Source: Micromussa lordhowensis (taxonomy: Eukaryota; Cnidaria; Anthozoa; Scleractinia; Lobophylliidae). Taken from it: DNA of 64,000 nucleotides. The notes under the pieces are model-generated. The model searched no databases and was not told the DNA's origin. It saw only the letters and a program-made list of their open reading frames with translations. Within the stretch, counting starts at the first letter, position 1; each line of letters starts with the position of its first letter. Made by a program: the position numbers and the translations under genes. Of the stretch, positions 47,208-59,622 are shown one piece after another. The stretch covers positions 5,646,546 to 5,710,545 of the forward strand of contig OZ026603.1 in the NCBI GenBank assembly GCA_964020085.1. The letters run 5' to 3'.

Positions 47208-50200
47208 AAAAGATGATGGCATTGGCGCCAGGGTGTTTTTTCTGGCCTTCTTTTTGCAGTAGTTTCCCCTGGTCCCAACTTTGCAGAATTTCAGAAAACG
47301 CGCGCTGGGGGTCCCCTTGGCAAATTTGACATAGCTCGGCTTCACGGGCACTTTAAGAGGCGCGGTTTGCAGCAAAATGTTCTGCTAGGTTGGCACTTGA
47401 AGAAAATTCTAGTTAGAACATGATGGCATTGGCGCCAAGGTGTTTTTTCTGGCCTTCTTTTTGCAGTAGTTTCCCCTGGTCCCAACTTTGCAGAATTTTC
47501 AGAAAACGCGCGCTGGGGGTCCCCTTGGCAAATTTGACATAGCTCGGCAACACGGGCACTTTAAGAGGCGCGGTTTGCAGCAAAATGTTCTGCTAGGTTG
47601 GCACTTCAAGGAAATCCTAGTTAGAACATGATGGCATTGGCGCCAGGGTGTTTTTTGTGGCCTTCTTTTTGCAGTAGTTTCCCCTGGTCCCAACTTTGCA
47701 GAATTTCAGAAAACGCGCGCTGGGGGTCCCCTTGGCAAATTTGACATAGCTCGGCTTCACGGGCACTTTAAGAGGCGCGGTTTGCAGCAAAATGTTCTGC
47801 TAGGTTGGCACTTCAAGGAAATCTTAGTTAGAACATGATGGCATTGGCGCCAGGGTGTTTTTTCTGGCCTTCTTTTTGCAGTAGTTTCCCCTGGTCCCAA
47901 CTTTGCAGAATTTCAGAAAACGCGCGCTGGGGGTCCCCTTGGCAAATTTGACATAGCTCGGCTTCACGGGCACTTTAAGAGGCGCGGTTTGCAGCAAAAT
48001 GTTCTGCTAGGTTGGCACTTCAAGGAAATCCTAGTTAGAACATGATGGCATTGGCGCCAGGGTGTTTTTTCTGGCCTTCTTTTTGCAGTAGTTTCCCCTG
48101 GTCCCAACTTTGCAGAATTTCAGAAAACGCGCGCTGGGGGTCCCCTTGGCAAATTTGACATAGCTCGGCTTCACGGGCACTTTAAGAGGCGCGGTTTGCA
48201 GCAAAATGTTCTGCTAGGTTGGCACTTTAAGGAAATGTTAGTAAGAACATGATGGCATTGGCGCCAGGGTGTTTTTTCTAGCCTTCTTCTTGTGGTAGTT
48301 TCCCCTGGTCCCAACTTTGCAGAATTTCAGAAAACGCGCGCTGGGGGTCCCCTTGGCAAATTTGACATAGCTCGGCTTCACGGGCACTTTAAGAGGCGCG
48401 GTTTGAAGCAAAATGTTCTGCTAGGTTGGCACTTTAAGGAAATTCTAGTTAAAACATGATGGCATTGGCGCCAGGGTGTTTTTTCTGGCCTTCTTTTTGC
48501 AGTAGTTTCCCCTGGTCCCAACTTTGCAGAATTTCAGAAAACGCGCGCTGGGGGTCCCCTTGGCAAATTTGACATAGCTCGGCTTCACGGGCACTTTAAG
48601 AGGCGCGGTTTGCAGCAAAATGTTCTACTAGGTTGGCACTTCAAGGAAATTCAAGTTAAAACATGATGGAATTGGCGCCAGGGTGTTTTAACTGGCCTTC
48701 TTTTTGCAGTAGTTTCCCCTGGTCCCAACTTTGCAGAATTTCAGAAAACGCGCGCTGGGGGTCCCCTTGGCAAATTTGACATAGCTCGGCTTCATGGGCA
48801 CTTTAAGAGGCGCGGTTTGCAGCAAAATTGTTTTGCTAGGTTGGCACTTTAAGGAAATCCTAGTTAGAACATGATGGCATTGGCGCCAGGGTGTTTTTTC
48901 TGGCCTTCTTTTTGTGGTAGTTTCCCCTGGTCCCAACTTTGCAGAATTTCAGAAAACGCGCGCTGGGGGTCCCCTTGGCAAATTTGACATAGCTCGGCTT
49001 CACGGGCACTTTAAGAGGCGCGGTGTGCAGCAAAATGTTCTGCTAGGTTGGCACTTCAAGGAAATCCTAGTTAGAACATGATGGCATTGGCGCCAGGGTG
49101 TTTTTTCTCGCCTTCTTTTTGCAGTAGTTTCCCCTGGTCCCAACTTTGCAGAATTTCAGAAAACGCGCGCTGGGGGTCCCCTTGGCAAATTTGACATAGC
49201 TCGGCTTCACGGGCACTTTAAGAGGCGCGGTTTGCAGCAAAATGTTCTGCTAGGTTGGCACTTCAAGGAAATCGTAGTTAGAACATGATGGCATTGGCGC
49301 CAGGGTGTTTTTTCTGGCCTTCTTTTTGCAGTAGTTTCCCCTGGTCCCAACTTTGCAGAATTTCAGAAAACGCGCGCTGGGGGTCCCCTTGGCAAATTTG
49401 ACATAGCTCGGCTTCACGGGCACTTTAAGAGGCGCGGTTTGCAGCAAAATCTTCTGCTAGGTTGGCACTTTAAGGAAATCTTAGTTAGAACATGATGGCA
49501 TTGGCGCCAGGGTGTTTTTTCTGGCCTTCTTTTTGTGGTAGTTTCCCCTGGTCCCAACTTTGCAGAATTTCAGAAAACGCGCGCTGGGGGTCCCCTTGGC
49601 AAATTTGACATAGCTCGGCTTCACGGGCACTTTAAGAGGCGCGGTTTGCAGCAAAATGTTCTGCTAGGTTGGCACTTTAAGGAAATTCTAGTTAAAACAT
49701 GATGGCATTGGCGCCAGGGTGTTTTTACTGGCCTTCTTTTTGCAGTAGTTTCCCCTGGTCCCAACTTTGCAGAATTTCAGAAAACGCGCGCTGGGGGTCC
49801 CCTTGGCAAATTTGACATAGCTCGGCTTCATGTGCACTTTAAGAGGCGCGGTTTGCAGCAAAATTGTTTTGCTAGGTTGGCACTTTAAGGAAATCCTAGT
49901 TAGAACATGATGGCATTGGCGCCAGGGTGTTTTTTCTGGCCTTCTTTTTGTGGTAGTTTCCCCTGGTCCCAACTTTGCAGAATTTCAGAAAACGCGCGCT
50001 GGGGGTCCCCTTGGCAAATTTGACATAGCTCGGGTTCACGGGCACTTTAAGAGGCGCGGTTTGCAGCAAAATGTTCTGCTTGGTTGGCACTTTAAGGAAA
50101 TCCTAGTTAAAACATGATGGCATTGGCGCCAGGGTGTTTTTTCTGGCCTTCTTTTTGCAGTAGTTTCCCCTGGTCCCAACTTTGCAGAATTTCAGAAAAC

Positions 50201-50315
50201 GCGCGCTGGGGCTCCCCTTGGCAAATTTGACATAGCTCGGCTTCACGGGCACTTTAAGAGGCGTGGTTTGCAGCAAAATGTTCTGCTAGGTTGGCATTTT
50301 AAGGAAATGTTAGTT
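47208..50315. repeat. Array zone 7: onset of the GTGG (C50T/A51G) monomers
   Basis: Fifteen monomers. Near 48244 the first copies with TTGTGG in place of TTGCAG (C50T plus A51G) appear; the class continues to the right edge. A five-monomer offset (1036 bp) links the 208-bp monomer at 48658 (TTCATGGGC, an extra T giving AAAATTG, CTGG preceded by TTTAA) with that at 49694 (TTCATGTGC, AAAATTG, TTTTACTGG), each followed by a GTGG monomer. The monomer at 47415 is 208 bp through GAATTTTCAG. No other larger period is evident. Confidence 0.8.
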
Positions 50316-53300
50316 AGAACATGATGGCATTGGCGCCAGGGTGTTTTTTTTGGCCTTCTTTTTGTGGTAGTTTCCCCTGGTCCCAACTTTGCAGAATTTC
50401 AGAAAACGCGCGCTGCGGGTCCCCTTGGCAAATTTGACATAGCTCGGCTTCACGGGCACTTTAAGAGGCGCGGTTTGCAGCAAAATGTTGTGCTAGGTTG
50501 GCACTTTAAGGAAATTCTAGTTAGAACATGATGGCATTGGCGCCAGGGTGTTTTTTCTGGCCTTCTTTTTGCAGTAGTTTCCCCTGGTCCCAACTTTGCA
50601 GAATTTCAGAAAACGCGCGCTGGGGGTCCCCTTGGCAAATTTGACATAGCTCGGCTTCACGGGCACTTTAAGAGGCGCGGTTTGCAGCAAAATGTTCTGC
50701 TAGGTTGGCACTTTAAGGAAATCCTAGTTAGAACATGATGGCATTGGCGCCAGGGTGTTTTTTCTGGCCTTCTTTTTGCAGTAGTTTCCCCTGGTCCCAA
50801 CTTTGCAGAATTTCAGAAAACGCGCGCTGGGGGTCCCCTTGGCAAATTTGACATAGCTCGGCTTCACGGGCACTTTAAGAGGCGCGGTTTGCAGCAAAAT
50901 GTTGTGCTAGGTTGGCACTTGAAGGAAATGCTAGTTAGAACATGATGGCATTGGCGCCAGGGTGTTTTTTCTGGCCTTCTTTTTGTGGTAGTTTCCCCTG
51001 GTCCCAACTTTGCAGAATTTCAGAAAACGCGCGCTGGGGGTCCCCTTGGCAAATTTGACATAGCTCGGCTTCACGGGCACTTTAAGAGGCGCGGTTTGCA
51101 GCAAAATGTTCTGCTAGGTTGGCACTTTAAGGAAATTCTAGTTAGAACATGATGGCATCGGCGCCAGGGTGTTTTTTCTGGCCTTCTTTTTGCAGTAGTT
51201 TCCCCTGGTCCCAACTTTGCAGAATTTCAGAAAATGCGCGCTGGGGGTCCCCTTGGCAAATTTGAAATAGCTCGGCTTCACGGGCACTTTAAGAGGCGCG
51301 GTTTGCAGCAAAATGTTCTGCTAGGTTGGCACTTGAAGGAAATGCTAGTTAGAACATGATGGCATTGGCGCCAGGGTGTTTTTTGTGGCCTTCTTTTTGC
51401 AGTAGTTTCCCCTAGTCCCAACTTTGCAGAATTTCAGAAAACGCGCGCTGGGGGTCCCCTTGGCAAATTTGACATAGCTCGGCTTCACGGGCACTTTAAG
51501 AGGCGCGGTTTGCAGCAAAAAGTTCTGCTAGGTTGGCACTTTAAGGAAATCCCAGTTAGAACATGATGGCATTGGCGCCAGGGTGTTTTTTGTGGCCTTC
51601 TTTTTGCAGTAGTTTCCCCTGGTCCCAACTTTGCAGAATTTCAGAAAACGCGCGCTGGGGGTCCCCTTGGCAAATTTGACATAGCTCGGCTTCACGGGCA
51701 CTTTAAGAGGCGCGGTTTGCAGCAAAATGTTTTGCTAGGTTGGCACTTCAAGGAAATGCTAGTTAGAACATGATGGCATTGGCGCCAGGGTGTTTTTTTT
51801 GGCCTTCTTTTTGCAGTAGTTTCCCCTGGTCCCAACTTTGCAGAATTTCAGAAAACGCGCGCTGGGGGTCCCCTTGGCAAATTTGACATAGCTCGGCTTC
51901 ACGGGCACTTTAAGATGCGCGGTTTGCAGCAAAATGTTTTCCTAGGTTGGCACTTTAAGGAAATGCTAGTTAGAACATGATGGCATTGGCGCCAGGGTGT
52001 TTTTTCTGGCCTTCTTTTTGCAGTAGTTTCCCCTGGTCCCAACTTTGCAGAATTTCAGAAAACGCGCGCTGGGGGTCCCCTTGGCAAATTTGACATAGCT
52101 CGGCTTCACGGGCACTTTAAGAGGCGCGGTTTGCAGCAAAATGTTTTGCTAGGTTGGCACTTTAAGGAAATCTTAGTTAGAACATGATGGCATTGGCGCC
52201 AGGGTGTTTTTTCTGGCCTTTTTTTTGTGGTAGTTTCCCCTGGTCCCAACTTTGCAGAATTTCAGAAAACGCGCGCTGGGGGTCCCCTTGGCAAATTTGA
52301 CATAGCTCGGCTTCACGGGCACTTTAAGAGGCGCGGTTTGCAGCAAAATGTTCTGCTAGGTTGGAACTTTAAGGAAATTGTAGTTAGAACATGGTGGCAT
52401 CGGCGCCAGGGTGTTTTTTCTGGCCTTCTTTTTGCAGTAGTTTCCCTGGTCCCAACTTTGCAGAATTTCAGAAAACGCGCGCTGGGGGTCCCCTTGGCAA
52501 ATTTGACATAGCTCGGCTTCACGGGCACTTTAAGAGGCGCGGTTTGCAGCAAAATGTTCTGCTAGGTTGGCACTTGAAGGAAATCCTAGTTAAAACATGA
52601 TGGCATTGGCGCCAGGGTGTTTTTTCTGGCCTTCTTTTTGCAGTAGTTTCCCCTGGTCCCAACTTTGCAGAATTTCAGAAAACGCGCGCTGGGGGTCCCC
52701 TTGGCAAATTTGACATAGCTCGGCTTCACGGGCACTTTAAGAGGCGCGGTTTGCAGCAAAAAGTTCTGCTAGGTTGGCACTTTAAGGAAATGCTAGTTAG
52801 AACATGATGGCATTGGCGCCAGGGTGTTTTTTCTGGCCTTCTTTTTGCAGTAGTTTCCCCTGGTCCCAACTTTGCAGAATTTCAGAAAACGCGCGCTGGG
52901 GGTCCCCTTGGCAAATTTGACATAGCTCGGCTTCACGGGCACTTTAAGAGGCGCGGTTTGCAGCAAAATGTTTTGCTAGGTTGGCACTTCAAGGAATTTC
53001 TAGTTAGAACATGATGGCATTGGCGCCAGGGTGTTTTTTCTGGCCTTCTTTTTGCAGTAGTTTCCCCTGGTCCCAACTTTGCAGAATTTCAGAAAACGCG
53101 CGCTGGGGGTCTCCTTGGCAAATTTGACATAGCTCGGCTTCACGGGCACTTTAAGAGGCGCGGTTTGCAGCAAAATGTTCTGCTAGGTTGGCACTTTAAG
53201 GAAATTTGAGTTAGAACATGATGGCATTGGCGCCAGGGTGTTTTTTCTGGCCTTCTTTTTGTGGTAGTTTCCCCTGGTCCCAACTTTGCAGAATTTCAGA

Positions 53301-54661
53301 AAACGCGCGCTGGGGGTCCCCTTGGCAAATTTGACATAGCTCGGCTTCACGGGCACTTTAAGAGGCGCGGTTTGCAGCAAAATGTTCTGCTAGGTTGGCA
53401 CTTGAAGGAAATTCTAGTTAGAACATGATGGCATTGGCGCCAGGGTGTTTTTTGTGGCGTTCTTTTTGCAGTAGTTTCCCCTAGTCCCAACTTTGCAGAA
53501 TTTCAGAAAACGCGCGCTGGGGGTCCCCTTGGCAAATTTGACATTGCTCGGCTTCACGGGCACTTTAAGAGGCGCGGTTTGCAGCAAAAAGTTCTGCTAG
53601 GTTGGCACTTTAAGGAAATCTCAGTTAGAACATGATGGCATTGGCGCCAGGGTGTTTTTTTCTGGCCTTCTTTTTGCAGTAGTTTCCCCTGGTCCCAACT
53701 TTGCAGAATTTCAGAAAACGCGCGCTGGGGGTCCCCTTGGCAAATTTGACATAGCTCGGCTTCACGGGCACTTTAAGAGGCGCGGTTTGCAGCAAAATGT
53801 TTTGCTAGGTTGGCACTTTAAGGAAATCCTAGTTAGAACATGATGGCATTGGCGCCAGGGTTTTTTTTTGGCCTTCTTTTTGCAGTAGTTTCCCCTGGTC
53901 CCAACTTTGCAGAATTTCAGAAAACGCGCGCTGGGGGTCCCCTTGGCAAATTTGACATAGCTCGGCTTCACGGGCACTTTAAGATGCGCGGTTTGCAGCA
54001 AAATGTTGTGCTAGGTTGGCACTTTAAGGAAATCTTAGTTAGAACATGATGGCATTGGCGCCAGGGTGTTTTTTCTGGCCTTTTTTTTGTGGTAGTTTCC
54101 CCTGGTCCCAACTTTGCAGAATTTCAGAAAACGCGCGCTGGGGGTCCCCTTGGCAAATTTGACATAGCTCGGCTTCACGGGCACTTTAAGAGGCGCGGTT
54201 TGCAGCAAAATGTTCTGCTAGGTCGGAACTTTAAGGAAATTTTAGTTAGAACATGATGGCATCGGCGCCAGGGTGTTTTTTCTGGCCTTCTTTTTGCAGT
54301 AGTTTCCCCTGGTCCCAACTTTGCAGAATTTCAGAAAACGCGCGCTGGGGGTCCCCTTGGCAAATTTGACATAGCTCGGCTTCACGGGCACTTTAAGATG
54401 CGCGGTTTGCAGCAAAATGTTCTGCTAGGTTGGCACTTCAAGGAAATGCTAGTTAAAACATGATGGCATTGGCGCCAGGGTGTTTTTTCTGGCCTTCTTT
54501 TTGCAGTAGTTTCCCCTGGTCCCAACTTTGCAGAATTTCAGAAAACGCGCGCTGGGGGTCCCCTTGGCAAATTTGACATAGCTCGGCTTCACGGGCACTT
54601 TAAGAGGCGCGGTTTGCAGCAAAAAGTTTTGCTAGGTTAGCACTTTAAGGAAATCCTAGTT

Positions 54662-57600
54662 AGAACATGATGGCATTGGCGCCAGGGTGTTTTTTTTGGC
54701 CTTCTTTTTGCAGTAGTTTCCCCTGGTCCCAACTTTGCAGAATTTCAGAAAACGCGCGCTGGGGGTCCCCTTGGCAAATTTGACATAGCTCGGCTTCACG
54801 GGCACTTTAAGAGGCGCGGTTTGCAGCAAAATGTTCTGCTAGGTTGGCACTTTAAGGAAATATTAGTTAGAACATGATGGCATTGGCGCCAGGGTGTTTT
54901 TTCTGGCCTTCTTTTTGCAGTAGTTTCCCCTGGTCCCAACTTTGCAGAATTTCAGAAAACGCGCGCTGGGGGTCTCCTTGGCAAATTTTACATAGCTCGG
55001 CTTCACGGGCACTTTAAGAGGCGCGCTTTGCAGCAAAATGTTCTGCTAGGTTGGCACTTGAAGGAAATCTTAGTTAGAACATGATGGCATTGGCGCCAGG
55101 GTGTTTTTTCTGGCCTTCTTTTTGCAGTAGTTTCCCCTGGTCCCAACTTTGCAGAATTTCAGAAAACGCGCGCTGGGGGTCCCCTTGGCAAATTTGACAT
55201 AGCTCGGCTTCACGGGCACTTTAAGAGGCGCGGTTTGCAGCAAAAAGTTCTGCTAGGTTGGCACTTTAAGGAAATGCTAGTTAGAACATGATGGCATTGG
55301 CGCCAGGGTGTTTTTTCTGGCCTTCTTTTTGCAGTAGTTTCCCCTGGTCCCAACTTTGCAGAATTTCAGAAAACGCGCGCTGGGGGTCCCCTTGGCAAAT
55401 TTGACATAGCTCGGCTTCACGGGCACTTTAAGAGGCGCGGTTTGCAGCAAAATGTTTTGCTAGGTTGGCACTTCAAGGAATTTCTAGTTAGAACATGATG
55501 GCATTGGCGCCAGGGTGTTTTTTCTGGCCTTCTTTTTGCAGTAGTTTCCCCTGGTCCCAACTTTGCAGAATTTCAGAAAACGCGCGCTGGGGGTCTCCTT
55601 GGCAAATTTGACATAGCTCGGCTTCACGGGCACTTTAAGAGGCGCGGTTTGCAGCAAAATGTTCTGCTAGGTTGGCACTTTAAGGAAATTTTAGTTAGAA
55701 CATGATGGCATTGGCGCCAGGGTGTTTTTTCTGGCCTTCTTTTTGTGGTAGTTTCCCCTGGTCCCAACTTTGCAGAATTTCAGAAAACGCGCGCTGGGGG
55801 TCCCCTTGGCAAATTTGACATAGCTCGGCTTCACGGGCACTTTAAGAGGCGCGGTTTGCAGCAAAATGTTCTGCTAGGTTGGCACTTGAAGGAAATTCTA
55901 GTTAGAACATGATGGCATTGGCGCCAGGGTGTTTTTTGTGGCGTTCTTTTTGCAGTAGTTTCCCCTAGTCCCAACTTTGCAGAATTTCAGAAAACGCGCG
56001 CTGGGGGTCCCCTTGGCAAATTTGACATAGCTCGGCTTCACGGGCACTTTAAGAGGCGCGGTTTGCAGCAAAAAGTTCTGCTAGGTTGGCACTTTAAGGA
56101 AATCTCAGTTAGAACATGATGGCATTGGCGCCAGGGTGTTTTTTTCTGGCCTTCTTTTTGCAGTAGTTTCCCCTGGTCCCAACTTTGCAGAATTTCAGAA
56201 AACGCGCGCTGGGGGTCCCCTTGGCAAATTTGACATAGCTCGGCTTCACGGGCACTTTAAGAGGCGCGGTTTGCAGCAAAATGTTTTGCTAGGTTGGCAC
56301 TTTAAGGAAATCCTAGTTAGAACATGATGGCATTGGCGCCAGGGTGTTTTTTTTGGCCTTCTTTTTGCAGTAGTTTCCCCTGGTCCCAACTTTGCAGAAT
56401 TTCAGAAAACGCGCGCTGGGGGTCCCCTTGGCAAATTTGACATAGCTCGGCTTCACGGGCACTTTAAGAGGCGCGGTTTGCAGCAAAATGTTCTGCTAGG
56501 TTGGCACTTTAAGGAAATATTAGTTAGAACATGATGGCATTGGCGCCAGGGTGTTTTTTCTGGCCTTCTTTTTGCAGTAGTTTCCCCTGGTCCCAACTTT
56601 GCAGAATTTCAGAAAACGCGCGCTGGGGGTCTCCTTGGCAAATTTTACATAGCTCGGCTTCACGGGCACTTTAAGAGGCGCGCTTTGCAGCAAAATGTTC
56701 TGCTAGGTTGGCACTTGAAGGAAATCTTAGTTAGAACATGATGGCATTGGCGCCAGGGTGTTTTTTCTGGCCTTCTTTTTGCAGTAGTTTCCCCTGGTCC
56801 CAACTTTGCAGAATTTCAGAAAACGCGCGCTGGGGGTCCCCTTGGCAAATTTGACATAGCTCGGCTTCACGGGCACTTTAAGAGGCGCGGTTTGCAGCAA
56901 AAAGTTCTGCTAGGTTGGCACTTTAAGGAAATGCTAGTTAGAACATGATGGCATTGGCGCCAGGGTGTTTTTTCTGGCCTTCTTTTTGCAGTAGTTTCCC
57001 CTGGTCCCAACTTTGCAGAATTTCAGAAAACGCGCGCTGGGGGTCCCCTTGGCAAATTTGACATAGCTCGGCTTCACGGGCACTTTAAGAGGCGCGGTTT
57101 GCAGCAAAATGTTCTGCTAGGTTGGCACTTTAAGGAAATTTTAGTTAGAACATGATGGCATTGGCGCCAGGGTGTTTTTTGTGGCCTTCTTTTTGTGGTA
57201 GTTTCCCCTGGTCCCAACTTTGCAGAATTTCAGAAAACGCGCGCTGGGGGTCCCCTTGGCAAATTTGACATAGCTCGGCTTCACGGGCACTTTAAGAGGC
57301 GCGGTTTGCAGCAAAATGTTCTGCTAGGTTGGCACTTGAAGGAAATTCTAGTTAGAACATGATGGCATTGGCGCCAGGGTGTTTTTTGTGGCGTTCTTTT
57401 TGCAGTAGTTTCCCCTAGTCCCAACTTTGCAGAATTTCAGAAAACGCGCGCTGGGGGTCCCCTTGGCAAATTTGACATAGCTCGGCTTCACGGGCACTTT
57501 AAGAGGCGCGGTTTGCAGCAAAAAGTTCTGCTAGGTTGGCACTTTAAGGAAATCTCAGTTAGAACATGATGGCATTGGCGCCAGGGTGTTTTTTTCTGGC

Positions 57601-57768
57601 CTTCTTTTTGCAGTAGTTTCCCCTGGTCCCAACTTTGCAGAATTTCAGAAAACGCGCGCTGGGGGTCCCCTTGGCAAATTTGACATAGCTCGGCTTCACG
57701 GGCACTTTAAGAGGCGCGGTTTGCAGCAAAATGTTTTGCTAGGTTGGCACTTTAAGGAAATCCTAGTT
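54662..57768. repeat. Nested 8-mer (1657 bp) followed by its 7-mer derivative (1450 bp)
   Basis: First block 54662-56318: T8 tract; GGTCTCC with TTTTACATAG and GCGCGCTTTG; CAAAAAGTT; AATTTCTAG tail; GGTCTCC; GTGG; GTGGCGTTC with CCTAGTCCC; T7 tract. Second block 56319-57768 repeats this order but lacks the second GGTCTCC monomer. The AATTTCTAG-type unit now carries the TTCTGCT and AAATTTTAG tail of the missing one. That is the pattern expected if an exchange joined the front of the fourth monomer to the back of the fifth. Confidence 0.87.
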
Positions 57769-58182
57769 AGAACATGATGGCATTGGCGCCAGGGTGTTTT
57801 TTTTGGCCTTCTTTTTGCAGTAGTTTCCCCTGGTCCCAACTTTGCAGAATTTCAGAAAACGCGCGCTGGGGGTCCCCTTGGCAAATTTGACATAGCTCGG
57901 CTTCACGGGCACTTTAAGATGCGCGGTTTGCAGCAAAATGTTTTCCTAGGTTGGCACTTTAAGGAAATGCTAGTTACAACATGATGGCATTGGCGCCAGG
58001 GTGTTTTTTCTGGCCTTCTTTTTGCAGTAGTTTCCCCTGGTCCCAACTTTGCAGAATTTCAGAAAACGCGCGCTGGGGGTCCCCTTGGCAAATTTGACAT
58101 AGCTCGGCTTCACGGGCACTTTAAGAGGCGCGGTTTGCAGCAAAATGTTGTGCTAGGTTGGCACTTTAAGGAAATCTTAGTT

Positions 58183-58380
58183 AGAACATGATGGCATTGG
58201 CGCCAGGGTGGCCTTTTTTTTGTGGTAGTTTCCCCTGGTCCCAACTTTGCAGAATTTCAGAAAACGCGCGCTGGGGGTCCCCTTGGCAAATTTGACATAG
58301 CTCGGCTTCACGGGCACTTTAAGAGGCGCGGTTTGCAGCAAAATGTTCTGCTAGGTCGGAACTTTAAGGAAATTGTAGTT
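58183..58380 (+). repeat. 198-bp monomer with a 9-base deletion
   Basis: This is the shortest monomer in the window. The T tract is lost: CCAGGGTG runs directly into GCC. Nine bases (TTTTTTCTG or the equivalent GTTTTTTCT) are missing between GGTG repeats. It is otherwise a GTGG-class monomer with T8 before GTGG and a CTAGGTCGG tail. The corresponding monomer in the other copy (63349) is intact, so the loss occurred after duplication, or was corrected in the other copy. Confidence 0.93.
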
Positions 58381-59622
58381 AGAACATGATGGCATCGGCG
58401 CCAGGGTGTTTTTTCTGGCCTTCTTTTTGCAGTAGTTTCCCCTGGTCCCAACTTTGCAGAATTTCAGAAAACGCGCGCTGGGGGTCCCCTTGGCAAATTT
58501 GACATAGCTCGGCTTCACGGGCACTTTAAGATGCGCGGTTTGCAGCAAAATGTTCTGCTAGGTTGGCACTTCAAGGAAATGCTAGTTAAAACATGATGGC
58601 ATTGGCGCCAGGGTGTTTTTTCTGGCCTTCTTTTTGCAGTAGTTTCCCCTGGTCCCAACTTTGCAGAATTTCAGAAAACGCGCGCTGGGGGTCCCCTTGG
58701 CAAATTTGACATAGCTCGGCTTCACGGGCACTTTAAGAGGCGCGGTTTGCAGCAAAAAGTTTTGCTAGGTTAGCACTTCAAGGAAATCCTAGTTAGAACA
58801 TGATGGCATTGGCGCCAGGGTGTTTTTTCTGGCCTTCTTTTTGCAGTAGTTTCCCCTGGTCCCAACTTTGCAGAATTTCAGAAAACGCGCGCTGGGGGTC
58901 CCCTTGGCAAATTTGACATAGCTCGGCTTCACGGGCACTTTAAGAGGCGCGGTTTGCAGCAAAATGTTTTGCTAGGTTGGCACTTTAAGGAAATCGTAGT
59001 TAGAACATGATGGCATTGGCGCCAGGGTGTTTTTTTTGGCCTTCTTTTTGCAGTAGTTTCCCCTGGTCCCAACTTTGCAGAATTTCAGAAAACGCGCGCT
59101 GGGGGTCCCCTTGGCAAATTTGACATAGCTCGGCTTCACGGGCACTTTAAGAGGCGCGGTTTGCAGCAAAATGTTCTGCTAGGTTGGCACTTTAAGGAAA
59201 TATTAGTTAGAACATGATGGCATTGGCGCCAGGGTGTTTTTTCTGGCCTTCTTTTTGCAGTAGTTTCCCCTGGTCCCAACTTTGCAGAATTTCAGAAAAC
59301 GCGCGCTGGGGGTCTCCTTGGCAAATTTTACATAGCTCGGCTTCACGGGCACTTTAAGAGGCGCGCTTTGCAGCAAAATGTTCTGCTAGGTTGGCACTTA
59401 AAGGAAATCTTAGTTAGAACATGATGGCATTGGCGCCAGGGTGTTTTTTCTGGCCTTCTTTTTGCAGTAGTTTCCCCTGGTCCCAACTTTGCAGAATTTC
59501 AGAAAACGCGCGCTGGGGGTCCCCTTGGCAAATTTGACATAGCTCGGCTTCACGGGCACTTTAAGAGGCGCGGTTTGCAGCAAAAAGTTCTGCAAGGTTG
59601 GCACTTCAAGGAAATTCTAGTT

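Larger units (their letters stand above)
50316..59622. repeat. 45-monomer higher-order repeat, copy 1 (9307 bp)
   Basis: The length 9307 equals 45 x 207 minus 8. The six length variants inside account for it: +1 at 53627, 56111 and 57561; -1 at 52386 and 53835; -9 at 58183. Copy 2 begins at 59623. Registration marks are CGCGCTGCGGG (50414 / 59721), AAAATGCGCGC with TTTGAAATAG (51144 / 60244), AAATCCCAG, TTTTCCTAGG with AAGATGCGC, and the ACATGGTGGCATCGG monomer lacking one C in the C-run (52386 / 61486). Inside copy 1 a nested 8-mer followed by a 7-mer version of it spans 54662-57768. CAAAAAGTT (T171A) and GTGG monomers mark the whole unit. Confidence 0.9.

Noticed and set aside
52227..52511. 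Open reading frames of 60-95 codons on both strands, throughout the window
   Set aside because: They recur with monomer spacing, are bounded by the same stop triplets in each unit, break with one-base indels that the array tolerates, and overlap each other on opposite strands. They are a consequence of a 207-bp (3 x 69) repeat, not genes.
58183..58380. The 9-base deletion as a junction between two different arrays
   Set aside because: Monomers on both sides belong to the same higher-order unit in the same order and orientation as 63349 and its neighbours; it is a simple small deletion.
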